This document shows, one piece after another, positions 24,476 through 32,574 of a stretch of 64,000 nucleotides of DNA; within the stretch, counting starts at the first letter, position 1; the number at the start of each line of letters is the position of its first letter. The stretch is from Ornithinimicrobium faecis (GTDB taxonomy: Bacteria; Actinomycetota; Actinomycetes; Actinomycetales; Dermatophilaceae): contig NZ_CP099489.1 in the NCBI RefSeq assembly GCF_023923225.1, forward strand, positions 3,472,001-3,536,000. The letters run 5' to 3'. The position numbers and the translations under genes were made by a program. Below the pieces are notes generated by a model. It ran no database searches. It had not been told where the DNA came from and saw nothing but the letters and a program-made list of their open reading frames with translations.

Positions 24476-25840
24476 CTACGCCTGACCCGAACCCTGCTTC
24501 TCCAAGAGCCGGGCAAAAGCACTTTCAGTCACGATGGGTATGCCGTAGGTGCGCGCCTTGGCGGCCTTCCCGCTCAGGCTGTTGGGATCCCCAGCCACGA
24601 CGATTTTGGTCGCCTTGGTCACGCCCCCGGTCTCCAGTCCGAAACGGCGGATATCCCGTTCCCATTCGTCTCGAGCGCGATTCATGTCGCCCGTGAAGAC
24701 CACGCGGTCACCAGCTTCAAGCTGAATCGCACTTGCGCTCAAGGCATACGCCCCTTCATGCGAACCTTCACGCACTGCCTCCAGCGCCTGCTTGACAGCA
24801 TCTGATGGCAGCCCGAGCAGGGCTGCCACCCCCTTCAAGTCGGCACGCTCGGACTCCGTCACAACCCCGTCCTCTAGAGCAACCTCGCCCATAGCCCTTA
24901 GGTATCTCTTATGCAGGTCCAGCACGGTGTCACGGTCCAGTCCGCTGTTCTGAGCGGTCTCGACGAGGGCTTCCTTCTCATGCTCGGCCAAGAACCCGTC
25001 CAAGAGAGCCATCTCAAGCACTGCGAGGTAGGAATCAACTTGAGCGTCTCCCGCTCGGGGCATGTGGGAGACCACACGTTCGAGCCACGCATGCTTCGGC
25101 TCACTCACAACCTGCGCCCGCGAGCGAGCGAGAGCCTCACCGAAACCAGCAGCAGTGGGCCAGCGGTATGCCACGGCTTGGTGCATCACATCCTGCCAGG
25201 GGGGTGGCGGAGGGGACGCACGCAGATAGTGACGCAACAGTTCTGCCGTTGCTCGAGCGTCGCCAGCTGCCGTGTGTGCGTTCGTCAGGTCCACTCCGGC
25301 GGCAGCGCAGCAGTCGATGAGCCGTCGGCTGCTGGATGAAACAAAAGCAGTCGACCAACGCATGGTGCACAACTGCGGCACACGAGTCGGGTCAGCAACT
25401 TCCTTGCCGGCCTGACGCAGCTCTGCAAGGAGGAAACGCACGTCAAAGTCGGCGTTGTGTGCGACCAGAACCCGCCCCTCCAATAACCCGAGGACGCGTC
25501 CCATCACGTCCTGAAAAGTGGGAGCAGCCAGGACATCTGTGGCTGTGATCCCATGGATACGTGTCGGTCCGACATCTCGCTGCGGGTTGACCAGCGTCGA
25601 CCACTCCTCCTCGATCCGTCCATCATCGGAGACCAGGACGATCGCGATCTCCACGATCCGATCCATGCGTGCAGGGTTGAGTCCAGTCGTCTCGACATCC
25701 AGCACCGCATATCCACGAGTAGCGCTCGGCGTAGGAGAAATAGGCGCACGATCCGCTGATGAAGCCTCCCGCTCCGGTGTCTCGTTCTTGAAAGACGTCA
25801 GCATGCGGATCGCTCGGTCAACTAATCGTGGTTTCCTCAT
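24476..25840 (-). CDS. DEDD-type 3'-5' exonuclease with TerB-like and BRCT domains
   Basis: A 454-residue protein. Residues ~43-205 form a DnaQ-like exonuclease: VLDVETTGL (ExoI, Asp-Glu), LVAHNADFDVRFL (ExoII, Asp) and HTAAGDARATAELL (ExoIII, His-Asp), the DEDDh set. The middle (~260-350) looks like a helical TerB-type domain (FLAEHEKEALVETAQ). The C-terminal ~85 residues are a BRCT domain (GDRVVFTGDM through GKAAKARTYGIPIV). The order exonuclease-TerB-BRCT recurs in actinobacteria and points to DNA repair or replication-linked degradation. The ATG has GAGGGAG upstream. It is convergent with, and unrelated to, the sugar operon. Confidence 0.87.
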   Translation of the reverse strand: MRKPRLVDRAIRMLTSFKNETPEREASSADRAPISPTPSATRGYAVLDVETTGLNPARMDRIVEIAIVLVSDDGRIEEEWSTLVNPQRDVGPTRIHGITATDVLAAPTFQDVMGRVLGLLEGRVLVAHNADFDVRFLLAELRQAGKEVADPTRVPQLCTMRWSTAFVSSSSRRLIDCCAAAGVDLTNAHTAAGDARATAELLRHYLRASPPPPPWQDVMHQAVAYRWPTAAGFGEALARSRAQVVSEPKHAWLERVVSHMPRAGDAQVDSYLAVLEMALLDGFLAEHEKEALVETAQNSGLDRDTVLDLHKRYLRAMGEVALEDGVVTESERADLKGVAALLGLPSDAVKQALEAVREGSHEGAYALSASAIQLEAGDRVVFTGDMNRARDEWERDIRRFGLETGGVTKATKIVVAGDPNSLSGKAAKARTYGIPIVTESAFARLLEKQGSGQA

Positions 25841-26003
25841 TGCGAAACTCCCTCGTCAGCGCTGGTCACGTTGACGTGATGCTAGGCCCTTGCCAGAAGT
25901 CCCCTCAAGGCCCCTGTGCAACTCGAGACACATCACTCCACCATGCTCAAGCTCACTCTGCACAAAGCTCTGCAACGGGGCCAGCGATGTGATCACCCGC
26001 GCC

Positions 26004-26195
26004 GTTCCTGGAGCGCTCTTCGCGGTGCCGCTGGCCGGCGGGGTGCCGGTGGCGATCAACTCGCGCCTGGCCCCGCCCGGAGGTCGAATACATCCAGAAC
26101 CACAGCGAGGCACGGGTGCTCTTCGCCGACTCCGAGCTGCTGGACAACCTGGACAGAATCGGTGAGTCCGCACCGGCCCTCAAGGTGTACGTCCA
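26004..26195 (+). pseudogene. N-terminal fragment of an acyl-CoA ligase gene
   Basis: About 190 bases copy the intact ligase gene at 29281. GTTCCTGGAGCGCTC matches 29323-29337 and is joined directly to sequence matching 29512 onward (CTTCGCGGTGCCGC), so about 175 bases are deleted at the junction. Similarity continues through the stretch encoding [26 protein letters not shown] and fades near 26195. A single-base insertion (CTGGCCCCGCCC) shifts the frame. It is not a functional gene. A C-terminal fragment of the same family lies at 38.1 kb. Confidence 0.8.
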
Positions 26196-26228
26196 GCGAT
26201 CACTCCGACGGCGAGCAGCGGGCAGGCC

Positions 26229-26363
26229 TCAGCGCTTCTTGGGGTGAACCGCCGTCTCGACCCCACTCGCCTCATGTTCCTTGGCGCGCTTCTCGGCCCG
26301 CTTCTCCTTGATGGACTTGCCGGTCTTCTTCGAGAGCGCTTGGCGTGGTGACTTATCGGACAT
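26229..26363 (-). CDS. Small highly basic hypothetical protein
   Basis: A 44-residue protein rich in Lys, Arg and Glu (SKKTGKSIKEKRAEKRAKE), predicted to be a charged helix and probably cytoplasmic. Short proteins of this kind are common in actinobacterial genomes without known function. The ATG at 26363 has AAAGGA 7 bases upstream, better than any longer start. It sits between two pseudogene remnants and is divergent from the LuxR-type regulator. No function is proposed. Confidence 0.65.
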   Translation of the reverse strand: MSDKSPRQALSKKTGKSIKEKRAEKRAKEHEASGVETAVHPKKR

Positions 26364-26484
26364 GTTGAGTCCTTTGATGGGGAGACCCGAAGGGTCCCGC
26401 TGCCCCTGACCATACGCTCCTGCGAGCCCTTCGGGGTCTCCCCGCATCAGGGCGGGATCGCGCCCCAAGTAGGTTTCGAGAGGA

Positions 26485-26527
26485 ACACCCAGGAACCTCT
26501 GGTGTCCTGGCCAGAGAGTTTCGGGGC
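26485..26527 (+). pseudogene. Remnant of an otnI/Hyi-type gene 3' end
   Basis: Bases 26485-26524 match the 3' end of the isomerase gene (24422-24461) at 32 of 40 positions without gaps. Read in the matching frame the remnant gives EPLVSWPESFG and then a stop, like DSLVTWRESFG in the intact protein. Nothing upstream extends the match. It marks a deleted second copy or a duplication scar just before the LuxR-type regulator. Confidence 0.5.
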
Positions 26528-26551
26528 TGCTTGAGGACGAAGGAGTCGAAC

Positions 26552-27412
26552 GTGGCGTTCCTGGCGGGAGCAGACCTCCCCACCGTGGTCAGAGACCGCA
26601 TCCGATCAGAGCTGCGCACCCTGCAGCGCAGCAAGTCTTTTGACGTGCTGTTCGCCGGTGGCGTGGCGGGCCCACAGTTGCACCTGTCCGACTTTGCCGG
26701 CACCCAGAGCAAGGTGCTGCGCGGGCTCGTGATCAAAGCCGAGCGCGGCGCCGGTGGTCGGGCCATCGTGGAGCGTCGGCCGGTGCGCGTCGAGCGCTAT
26801 CGCACCGCGCGGAGCATCACCCACGACTACGTCCGACAGATCACGGCAGAGGGCATCCAGTCGCTGGTGGCGGCTCCGATCATCGTCAAACGCGTCACGC
26901 GTGGCGTGGTCTATGGAGGCCTGCGCCAACAGACATCCCTGGGCGACAACCCGGCCGCGGAGCTGGAGAAGGTGGCCGGTGCTGCGGCCCACGACCTCGA
27001 GGTCCAGGACGAGGTGGACTTCCGCCTGCGTGCCCTCACCGAGACAGTCCAGGGGGCGGACAGCGGTGACCGCGCGCGGATGTCCGAGTCGATCACCGAG
27101 AGCTATCTGGCGCTAAAGGAGATCGCCCAGGCCGTCGAGACCCCGGAGTTGCGGGACCGGATCGTGGCGGTCGAAGAGGCGCTGCGGGCGCTGACCGCAC
27201 CACCGGGCGGCCCGACCGTCCACCTGACGCCGCGCGAGCTCGACGTGCTGTCCTATGTCAGCCTCGGCTGCAGCAACGCAGAGATCGGCGAGCGGCTCAG
27301 CCTGACCACGGACACCGTGAAGAGCTATATGCGCAACCTGATGGCCAAGTTGGGGGCGCGGACCCGGCACGCCGCCGTCGTCGAGGCGCGACGACAGGGC
27401 CTCATCCCCTGA
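26552..27412 (+). CDS. GAF-domain LuxR-type transcriptional regulator
   Basis: A 286-residue regulator. The N-terminal half (~20-150) resembles a GAF sensor domain (LVAAPIIVKRVTRGVVYGG). The C terminus is a LuxR/GerE HTH: LTPRELDVLSYVSLGCSNAEIGERL, then TVKSYMRNLMAKLGARTRHAAV. Proteins of this layout often regulate adjacent catabolic genes for small organic compounds; the neighbouring hydrolase, crotonase and acyl-CoA ligase are the obvious candidates. The GTG at 26552 is preferred because AGGAG (26541-26545) lies 6 bases before it; a TTG at 26531 is possible. The ligand is unknown. Confidence 0.8.
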   Translation: MAFLAGADLPTVVRDRIRSELRTLQRSKSFDVLFAGGVAGPQLHLSDFAGTQSKVLRGLVIKAERGAGGRAIVERRPVRVERYRTARSITHDYVRQITAEGIQSLVAAPIIVKRVTRGVVYGGLRQQTSLGDNPAAELEKVAGAAAHDLEVQDEVDFRLRALTETVQGADSGDRARMSESITESYLALKEIAQAVETPELRDRIVAVEEALRALTAPPGGPTVHLTPRELDVLSYVSLGCSNAEIGERLSLTTDTVKSYMRNLMAKLGARTRHAAVVEARRQGLIP

Positions 27413-27468
27413 GTCGGGCAAGCCCCTGAGCCGGTCAAGCCACCGCCAGCGCGGGAGACGCAGGATCC

Positions 27469-28329
27469 TCAGGCGCCAGCCAGGTGCCGGTCGAGCAGCG
27501 GCCCGACCACCTCGGGGCGCTCCTCCACCAGGAAGTGCCCGGCGGCAACGCCCTGGCCCGTCACGGCCGGGAACCACCGCCGCCACGTCGCCAGCGGGTC
27601 AAAGCGGGCCACCATGCCGCGGTCGCCCCACAACGCCAGGGCCGGGATGTCGAGGGTCCGACCGAGATCCGCCTCGTCATGCTCCAGGTCGGTCGTCGCG
27701 GCAGCCGCGTAGTCGCGGCACCAGGCGTCGACCACCGACTCCCGGTCTGCGGCCGAGAGATACTCCCCCAGCGCCGCAGGATCAAACATCTCAGCAGTGG
27801 CACCGAGCCCCGCCAGCGTGGAGCGCAGATAACCCTGGGGATCCGCACCGATCAGACGCTGCGGCAGACCGCCCGGCTGGGCCAGGAACGTCCAGTGGAA
27901 ATATTTCAGCGCCAACTCGCGGTCATCCATCTGCCGCCACACATCAAGCGTCGGCAGGATGTCGAGCAGCGCGACCGAGCGCACCCGATCGGGCGCGTCC
28001 AGGGCCAGCCGGTGCGCCACCCTCGCCCCACGGTCGTGCCCGATCACATGGAAGCGCTCGAGACCCAACTCATCCGCGAGCGCCACAACGTCCGCAGCCA
28101 TCGCCCGGAAGGTGAAGTCACCATCGAGGGCGAGCGAGGCGCCATAGCCCCTCAGGTCCGGCATCACGAGCCGGCGCCCACCACCGAGGTGGCCCACCAC
28201 CGCAGCCCACATCGCGTGCGTCTGCGGATAGCCGTGCAGCAGCAGGACCGGGTCACCGGCCCCGACGGTGCGCACCTGCAGCCGCGCGCCGGGCACGTCG
28301 ACCTGTCGGACCTCAGACTCCGCAAACAT
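27469..28329 (-). CDS. Alpha/beta hydrolase, haloacetate dehalogenase-like
   Basis: A 286-residue alpha/beta hydrolase most like fluoroacetate/haloacetate dehalogenases. The nucleophile is Asp99 in IGHDRGARVAHR. HGYPQTHAMW supplies the oxyanion-hole loop; LDILPT and YFHWTFLAQPG match the cap-domain region whose His-Trp pair forms the halide pocket; the catalytic His is in AAGHFLVEE. Epoxide hydrolase or another ester/halide hydrolase activity is possible. The ATG at 28329 is preferred: AGGTGAGG precedes it, whereas the upstream TTG has nothing. It follows the crotonase gene on the same strand, 81 bases away. Confidence 0.8.
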   Translation of the reverse strand: MFAESEVRQVDVPGARLQVRTVGAGDPVLLLHGYPQTHAMWAAVVGHLGGGRRLVMPDLRGYGASLALDGDFTFRAMAADVVALADELGLERFHVIGHDRGARVAHRLALDAPDRVRSVALLDILPTLDVWRQMDDRELALKYFHWTFLAQPGGLPQRLIGADPQGYLRSTLAGLGATAEMFDPAALGEYLSAADRESVVDAWCRDYAAAATTDLEHDEADLGRTLDIPALALWGDRGMVARFDPLATWRRWFPAVTGQGVAAGHFLVEERPEVVGPLLDRHLAGA

Positions 28330-28410
28330 CTCCACCTCACCTGCCAAAGACCAGTGCCGGGCAGGTCGGCCTCCGACCTGCCCGGCACCAGCATGTCCTA
28401 CAGAGGTGAC

Positions 28411-29190
28411 TCAGGACTCCTGGTAGCCGCCCTGCGAAGCCAGCATCGCGGCATACTCCTCTGCCTTCTTGGCAAAGTCCTCGGAGGAGAACACCATGCC
28501 CTCGGCATACAGGCTGCCCATGCCGGCGATGTTCATGTTCTGCCGCATGTATTGGTTGAGCCAGCGCTTGGTGAACTTCACGCCGACCTGGTCATAGGAC
28601 TGCAGCTTGGCGATGATGCCCTCGACCTCGGCGTCCACCTGGTCCACGGGCACGCAGCGCTCGATGAGGCCGATCTCCTTGGCCTCCGGCGCCGTGGCGA
28701 CCTTGTCCAGCATGAGGAACTCGCGGGACCGGGCCAGGCCGATGCGCGATGGCCACACGAGCGAGCCGCCGTCACCGGGCACGACGCCAAAGCCGGACAG
28801 GTGCGGGTCGCTGAAGGAGGCGTCCTCGGCGGCCACGACGAAGTCACAGGCCAGCGCGATCGAGGCGCCCAGGCTGTGCGCACCGGGGGCAAAGACCTTG
28901 GCGATGGTGGGCTTCTCGCAGTTGATGATGTCGCGGACGATGTCTTCAGCTTCCTTGAAGATCTTGAGCATGTCCTTGAAGATCGCCAGGTGCTTGACCC
29001 ACTCGATGTCATAGTTCATCGGGTTGAGGAAGCTGCGGTCCTTGCCGGTGAGGACGACCACGTCGGCGTCGGACTGGTGCGCAATGCGGAAGACCTTGGA
29101 CAGGCCCTCGTGGGTCGCGTCGTCCAGTCGGCCGACCTCGATCGTGAAGACGCCGTTCTCCTCGATGATGTCGATGTTGCCGTCACCCAC
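28411..29190 (-). CDS. Enoyl-CoA hydratase/isomerase (crotonase) family protein
   Basis: A 259-residue crotonase-superfamily protein. Family elements are VVLTGKDRSF, the CoA/oxyanion segment FAPGAHSLGASIALACDF and GFGVVPGDGGSLVWP. The GTG at 29190 is the best upstream start in frame, but the ribosome-binding site is weak. The gene is divergent from the acyl-CoA ligase across about 90 bases and upstream of the dehalogenase-like hydrolase, suggesting a module for a CoA-activated acid. The exact reaction (hydration, isomerisation or hydrolysis) cannot be determined. Confidence 0.85.
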   Translation of the reverse strand: MGDGNIDIIEENGVFTIEVGRLDDATHEGLSKVFRIAHQSDADVVVLTGKDRSFLNPMNYDIEWVKHLAIFKDMLKIFKEAEDIVRDIINCEKPTIAKVFAPGAHSLGASIALACDFVVAAEDASFSDPHLSGFGVVPGDGGSLVWPSRIGLARSREFLMLDKVATAPEAKEIGLIERCVPVDQVDAEVEGIIAKLQSYDQVGVKFTKRWLNQYMRQNMNIAGMGSLYAEGMVFSSEDFAKKAEEYAAMLASQGGYQES

Positions 29191-29280
29191 CTTGGTGGGT
29201 GGCGGTCCACCTCTGGTCCCGCCTAATCTGCGATGTGACCCAGCCCGCGAGTTGATCGCGCCAGCAGATGGAGGCCCCTC

Positions 29281-30873
29281 GTGTCCGACCTGTCCCCCAA
29301 CCGCAGCGAGCTGACTCCCCTGCGGTTCCTGGAGCGCTCAGCCGCGGTCTTCCCCGACCACGTCGCCATCGTCTATGGCGAGCGCCGGAGCACGTATGCC
29401 GAGTTTGCGGCTGAGGCGCAGCAGCTCGCCGCCTGGCTCACGGACCGGATCGACCCGGGCGATCGGGTGGCTTTCCTGGCGCCGAACGTCCCCGAGCCGC
29501 TGATCGCGCACTTCGCGGTGCCGCTGGCCGGCGGGGTGCTGGTGGCGATCAACTCCCGGCTGGCCCGCCCGGAGGTCGAATACATCCTGAACCACAGCGA
29601 GGCGCGGGTGTTCTTCGCCGACTCCGAGCTGCTGGACAACCTGGACGGCATCGCTGAGTCCGCGCCAGCGCTGGAGGTGGTCGTGCAGGTCGACGACCCG
29701 ACCGTGGCGCCGAGCCACGAGCGCCGCGCAGCGGCGGACCTGACGTATGCCGAGGTGCGGGCCACGGCAGTCGACGGCCAGTTGTTACCGTGGTCAGTGA
29801 GCGACGAGAACCAGCTGATCGCGATCGACTACACCTCCGGGACCACCGGCAGCCCCAAGGGCGTGATGTATTCGCACCGCGGCGCCTATCTCGGGGCGAT
29901 GGGGGCGATCGTGCACAACCAGCTGGACCGGTCGAGCACCTTCTTGTGGACGCTGCCGATGTTCCACTGCAACGGCTGGTGCGGCCCGTGGGGCGTCACC
30001 GGTGCCGCGGCCACGCAGGTCTGCCTGCGAGCGGTGCGCGGCGACGCCGTCTGGGAGGCGATCGACACCCGCGGGGTCACGCACCTGTGGGGTGCGCCGA
30101 CCGTGCTGTCGACGATCGCCGGAGCGCCCGAGGCACACCCGGTCGAGCAGGACCTGCGCATCACGACGGCCGGGTCACCGCCCTCCCCCACGATCATCGC
30201 CACCATGGAGGACCTCGGCATCACGGTGACGCACGTCTATGGGCTGACCGAGGTCTATGGGCCGTTCACGATCACCGAGGTGCAGGACGGGTGGTCCGAG
30301 CTGCCCGGTGAGGAGCGTGCCCGGCTCCTGGCGCGGCAGGGCGTGGGCATGATCCAGGCCGAGTCCGTGCGCGTCGTCGACACGCAGATGCAGGACGTGC
30401 CCGCCGATGGTGAGACCTTCGGCGAGTTGGTGCTGCGCGGCAACAACGTGATGGTCGGCTATTACAAGGACCCCGAGGCCACCGAGGCAGCCTTTGCCGG
30501 CGGCTGGTTCCACAGCGGCGACCTGGGCGTGATGCACCCCGACGGCTATGTCGAGATCAAGGACCGCGCCAAGGACGTCATCATCTCCGGCGGCGAGAAC
30601 ATCTCGTCCGTCGAGGTCGAGCAGGCGATCGTCTCCCACCCGGCCGTGGTCGAGGCCGCAGTCATCGGTGTTGCCGACGAGAAGTGGGGCGAGCGGCCGC
30701 GTGCGTTTGTCACCTTGCGGTCAGGCGCTTCGGTGACCGACGAGGAGCTCGTGGCGCACGTGCGGAGTCGGTTGGCGGGATACAAGGTGCCCCGCGAGTT
30801 CGTGCGGCTCGATGAGCTGCCGCACACGGCGACGGGCAAGATCGTCAAGTTCGAACTGCGTGAGAATGGGTAA
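29281..30873 (+). CDS. AMP-dependent fatty-acid/acyl-CoA ligase
   Basis: A 530-residue ANL-superfamily adenylate-forming enzyme. The P-loop is [17 protein letters not shown], the A5 region YGLTEVYGP, the hinge region [23 protein letters not shown] and the catalytic lysine lies in [12 protein letters not shown]. It ligates a carboxylic acid to CoA via an acyl-adenylate, and looks like medium-chain or aryl/alkyl acid ligases. GGAGG precedes the GTG start by 6 bases. Degenerate pieces of a close homologue lie at 26.0 and 38.1 kb, on the same strand, outside this gene. Probably acts with the adjacent crotonase. Confidence 0.92.
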   Translation: MSDLSPNRSELTPLRFLERSAAVFPDHVAIVYGERRSTYAEFAAEAQQLAAWLTDRIDPGDRVAFLAPNVPEPLIAHFAVPLAGGVLVAINSRLARPEVEYILNHSEARVFFADSELLDNLDGIAESAPALEVVVQVDDPTVAPSHERRAAADLTYAEVRATAVDGQLLPWSVSDENQLIAIDYTSGTTGSPKGVMYSHRGAYLGAMGAIVHNQLDRSSTFLWTLPMFHCNGWCGPWGVTGAAATQVCLRAVRGDAVWEAIDTRGVTHLWGAPTVLSTIAGAPEAHPVEQDLRITTAGSPPSPTIIATMEDLGITVTHVYGLTEVYGPFTITEVQDGWSELPGEERARLLARQGVGMIQAESVRVVDTQMQDVPADGETFGELVLRGNNVMVGYYKDPEATEAAFAGGWFHSGDLGVMHPDGYVEIKDRAKDVIISGGENISSVEVEQAIVSHPAVVEAAVIGVADEKWGERPRAFVTLRSGASVTDEELVAHVRSRLAGYKVPREFVRLDELPHTATGKIVKFELRENG

Positions 30874-31136
30874 CGCCTCATCACGGGACGGTTAGCGACG
30901 GAATCCACGACCGGTCGACTGGCGACGAAACACCCGCCACGGCGAGACCGATCGCCAACAGACACGGTAGTGGGCTGAAGCCCCTCGACTAGGCCGGAAT
31001 CAAGGCCCCGCTGAGGAAGGGCGGGATGGACCTGCGAGCCAGGCTCTGTAGTCGCTGATCACGCCCAAGTCCGGCGGTTTGATGCACGTAGCGGGGTTCC
31101 GCGTGCTCGGCGACGAGACGTTCGACGGCCTTCGGG
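30874..31136. other. Gene-free spacer after the acyl-CoA ligase
   Basis: No reading frame with family resemblance or a ribosome-binding site is seen. A short GGGCT/AGCCC hairpin near 30973 is too weak to call a terminator. The spacer leads into the first ISL3-type remnant. Confidence 0.5.
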
Positions 31137-31255
31137 ATCTTCACAATGCAGGGTGTAGCTGGGGTCGGCCTCCAGGAGCGCGCGGGCAATGTAGTTGGTC
31201 AGGTTGCGGAACCCGAGGGCTGAACCGCCGGGGGTGCTCCCAGAGACCATTCATG
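31137..31255 (-). pseudogene. ISL3-family transposase C-terminal remnant (first)
   Basis: On the minus strand the segment reads SALGFRNLTNYIARALLEAD and then ISL3-type C-terminal sequence. It shares TCTTCACAATGCAG and GTGTAG with the second remnant at 32.05 kb; this is the end of the element. Only about 35 codons survive. Orientation is the same as the second remnant. Confidence 0.75.
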
Positions 31256-31427
31256 GTTCTTCTTCCCTCCTCGAACAACACGAGTCAGCCATCAGTATGG
31301 AAGTTTGACCTCGGAGACGGCTGGACGGGGTCGGTTGGGTCATCTAAGGTGCCTTGTACGCAAACGGGTTGTGAAGTGGTCCAGTCGCGACAGCCCATCG
31401 CGACCAAGCGTTAGGGGTGAGAATGCA

Positions 31428-31772
31428 ATGGGAATCTGGAGGGAGTTACGAAAGTTCGTGACAGGGAGCCCAGAACCGACTAGCTACTGGAAGGGGCCCG
31501 GCCGGAACTGGTCGCACGACTGGTGTCGTTTCCGCCGAGACTCCCACTGCTGGCTGCCCACGGAACTCAACCGCAGAGCCTCAGACCTCGCTGGATACGC
31601 GGTCTGGGTACCTCAGGACCGAGGCCACTGCAGGCGCCAGACTTGGGAAGAACAACGGAAGTGCCCGGTGCCTTCCGAGCCTGGACCCAATGTGCCAGGA
31701 GGCTACACTGACGCAACGATCCCGTGGGATGAAGGGGGGCAGCGCGACGGAGTACCTGGCCCCAAATTATAG
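31428..31772 (+). CDS. Hypothetical protein between IS remnants
   Basis: A 114-residue protein, rich in Trp, Arg and Pro (NWSHDWCRF, WEEQRKCPVP), with four Cys and no signal peptide or membrane segment. No family is recognised. AGGGGTGAG precedes the ATG at 31428 at suitable spacing, which is the main argument for it being real. It is followed 31 bases later by a second small gene in the same direction, and both lie between ISL3 remnants, so they are likely cargo or relics of an imported segment. Confidence 0.45.
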   Translation: MGIWRELRKFVTGSPEPTSYWKGPGRNWSHDWCRFRRDSHCWLPTELNRRASDLAGYAVWVPQDRGHCRRQTWEEQRKCPVPSEPGPNVPGGYTDATIPWDEGGQRDGVPGPKL

Positions 31773-31803
31773 GCTGACTTGAAACTAGGAAAGTTGAGAA
31801 TCC

Positions 31804-32025
31804 ATGCAGACGTGCCAGACCACATTTTCCCAACGACCCGGTGGCAGCACAATTACTTGCCAAAGCCCGCTATTTTATTGCGATAAGTGCCGCGTGATCG
31901 GATGCGCTACCACATCCAGTAGCACAGCCTTCGTGCGAGAACTCAACTGCCCAAAAACTAATTTTTATATCCACGATAAGTCCTGCGATGTGTGCGGCAC
32001 GCTAGGCCGACCATACAATGGTTAA
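31804..32025 (+). CDS. Small cysteine-rich hypothetical protein
   Basis: A 73-residue protein with nine cysteines, including CDKC and CDVCG, a spacing that could bind a metal such as zinc. Its DNA is visibly less GC-rich than the surroundings (for example AACTAATTTTTATAT near 31957), suggesting recent transfer. AGGAAAG lies ten bases before the ATG. No family is recognised; without the pairing with the gene just upstream it could be dismissed as chance. Confidence 0.45.
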   Translation: MQTCQTTFSQRPGGSTITCQSPLFYCDKCRVIGCATTSSSTAFVRELNCPKTNFYIHDKSCDVCGTLGRPYNG

Positions 32026-32046
32026 GATATATCGGAGCAGGGGTTC

Positions 32047-32420
32047 AGGGCTCTTCACAATGCAGAGTGTAGTTGGGGTCTGAGTCCACCCGACCCAAGG
32101 GGCTCTTTGATGTAGTCGGTCAGGTTGCGAAACCCGAGGGCGGAGCCGCGGAGGTGCTCGAGGCGACCGTTGATCGCTTCCGTGGGTCCGCTCGCTGTGC
32201 GGGAGGGTCGAAGTAGGCCAGGGCCTCCCCTGCCCGGCGGGTCCGGGTCCGGGCGAGCCTGCGCAACTTGACCAGGGGCGTGGAACATCAGCTCGCAGAG
32301 GCTCGATGAGAGGACACATCAGGGCGATCGCCTTGGTGCTGTCCTCGTGTCGCTAGGCCGCGATCATCGCTTGGTAGGCGCCCCCGTTGGGCTCGACCTG
32401 CAGGTACGCCTCGTCGGCGT
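32047..32420 (-). pseudogene. ISL3-family transposase remnant (second, longer)
   Basis: Read leftward this gives HADEAYLQVE, YQAMIAA, then a stop, and later, in another frame, GPTEAINGRLEHLRGSALGF, the well-known C-terminal signature of ISL3 transposases, ending RPQLHSAL. GGCTCTTCACAATGCAG at 32047 resembles the terminal inverted repeat of this IS family. The in-frame stop and shifts show it is inactive. The N-terminal half is missing. It abuts the 3' end of the HelD-like helicase gene and marks the left border of the defence-type island. Confidence 0.8.
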
Positions 32421-32574
32421 GGGCCAGAGGTTCGGCGTGGCACGATTAGCTCCCGACACGCCAGCGTGGCACGAGCCGGGAGCGGGTTCCTGTGCAGCCG
32501 CTCGTGTGCGTCGACGCTGCGGCCGCCCTGCTCTCGCCGCCTGCCCGTGCCGCGGGAGCTGCTGTACTTCGGCG

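Noticed and set aside
27484..29226. 580-codon plus-strand frame over the hydrolase and crotonase genes
   Set aside because: It spans two well-supported minus-strand genes and their gap, and its translation has no family resemblance.
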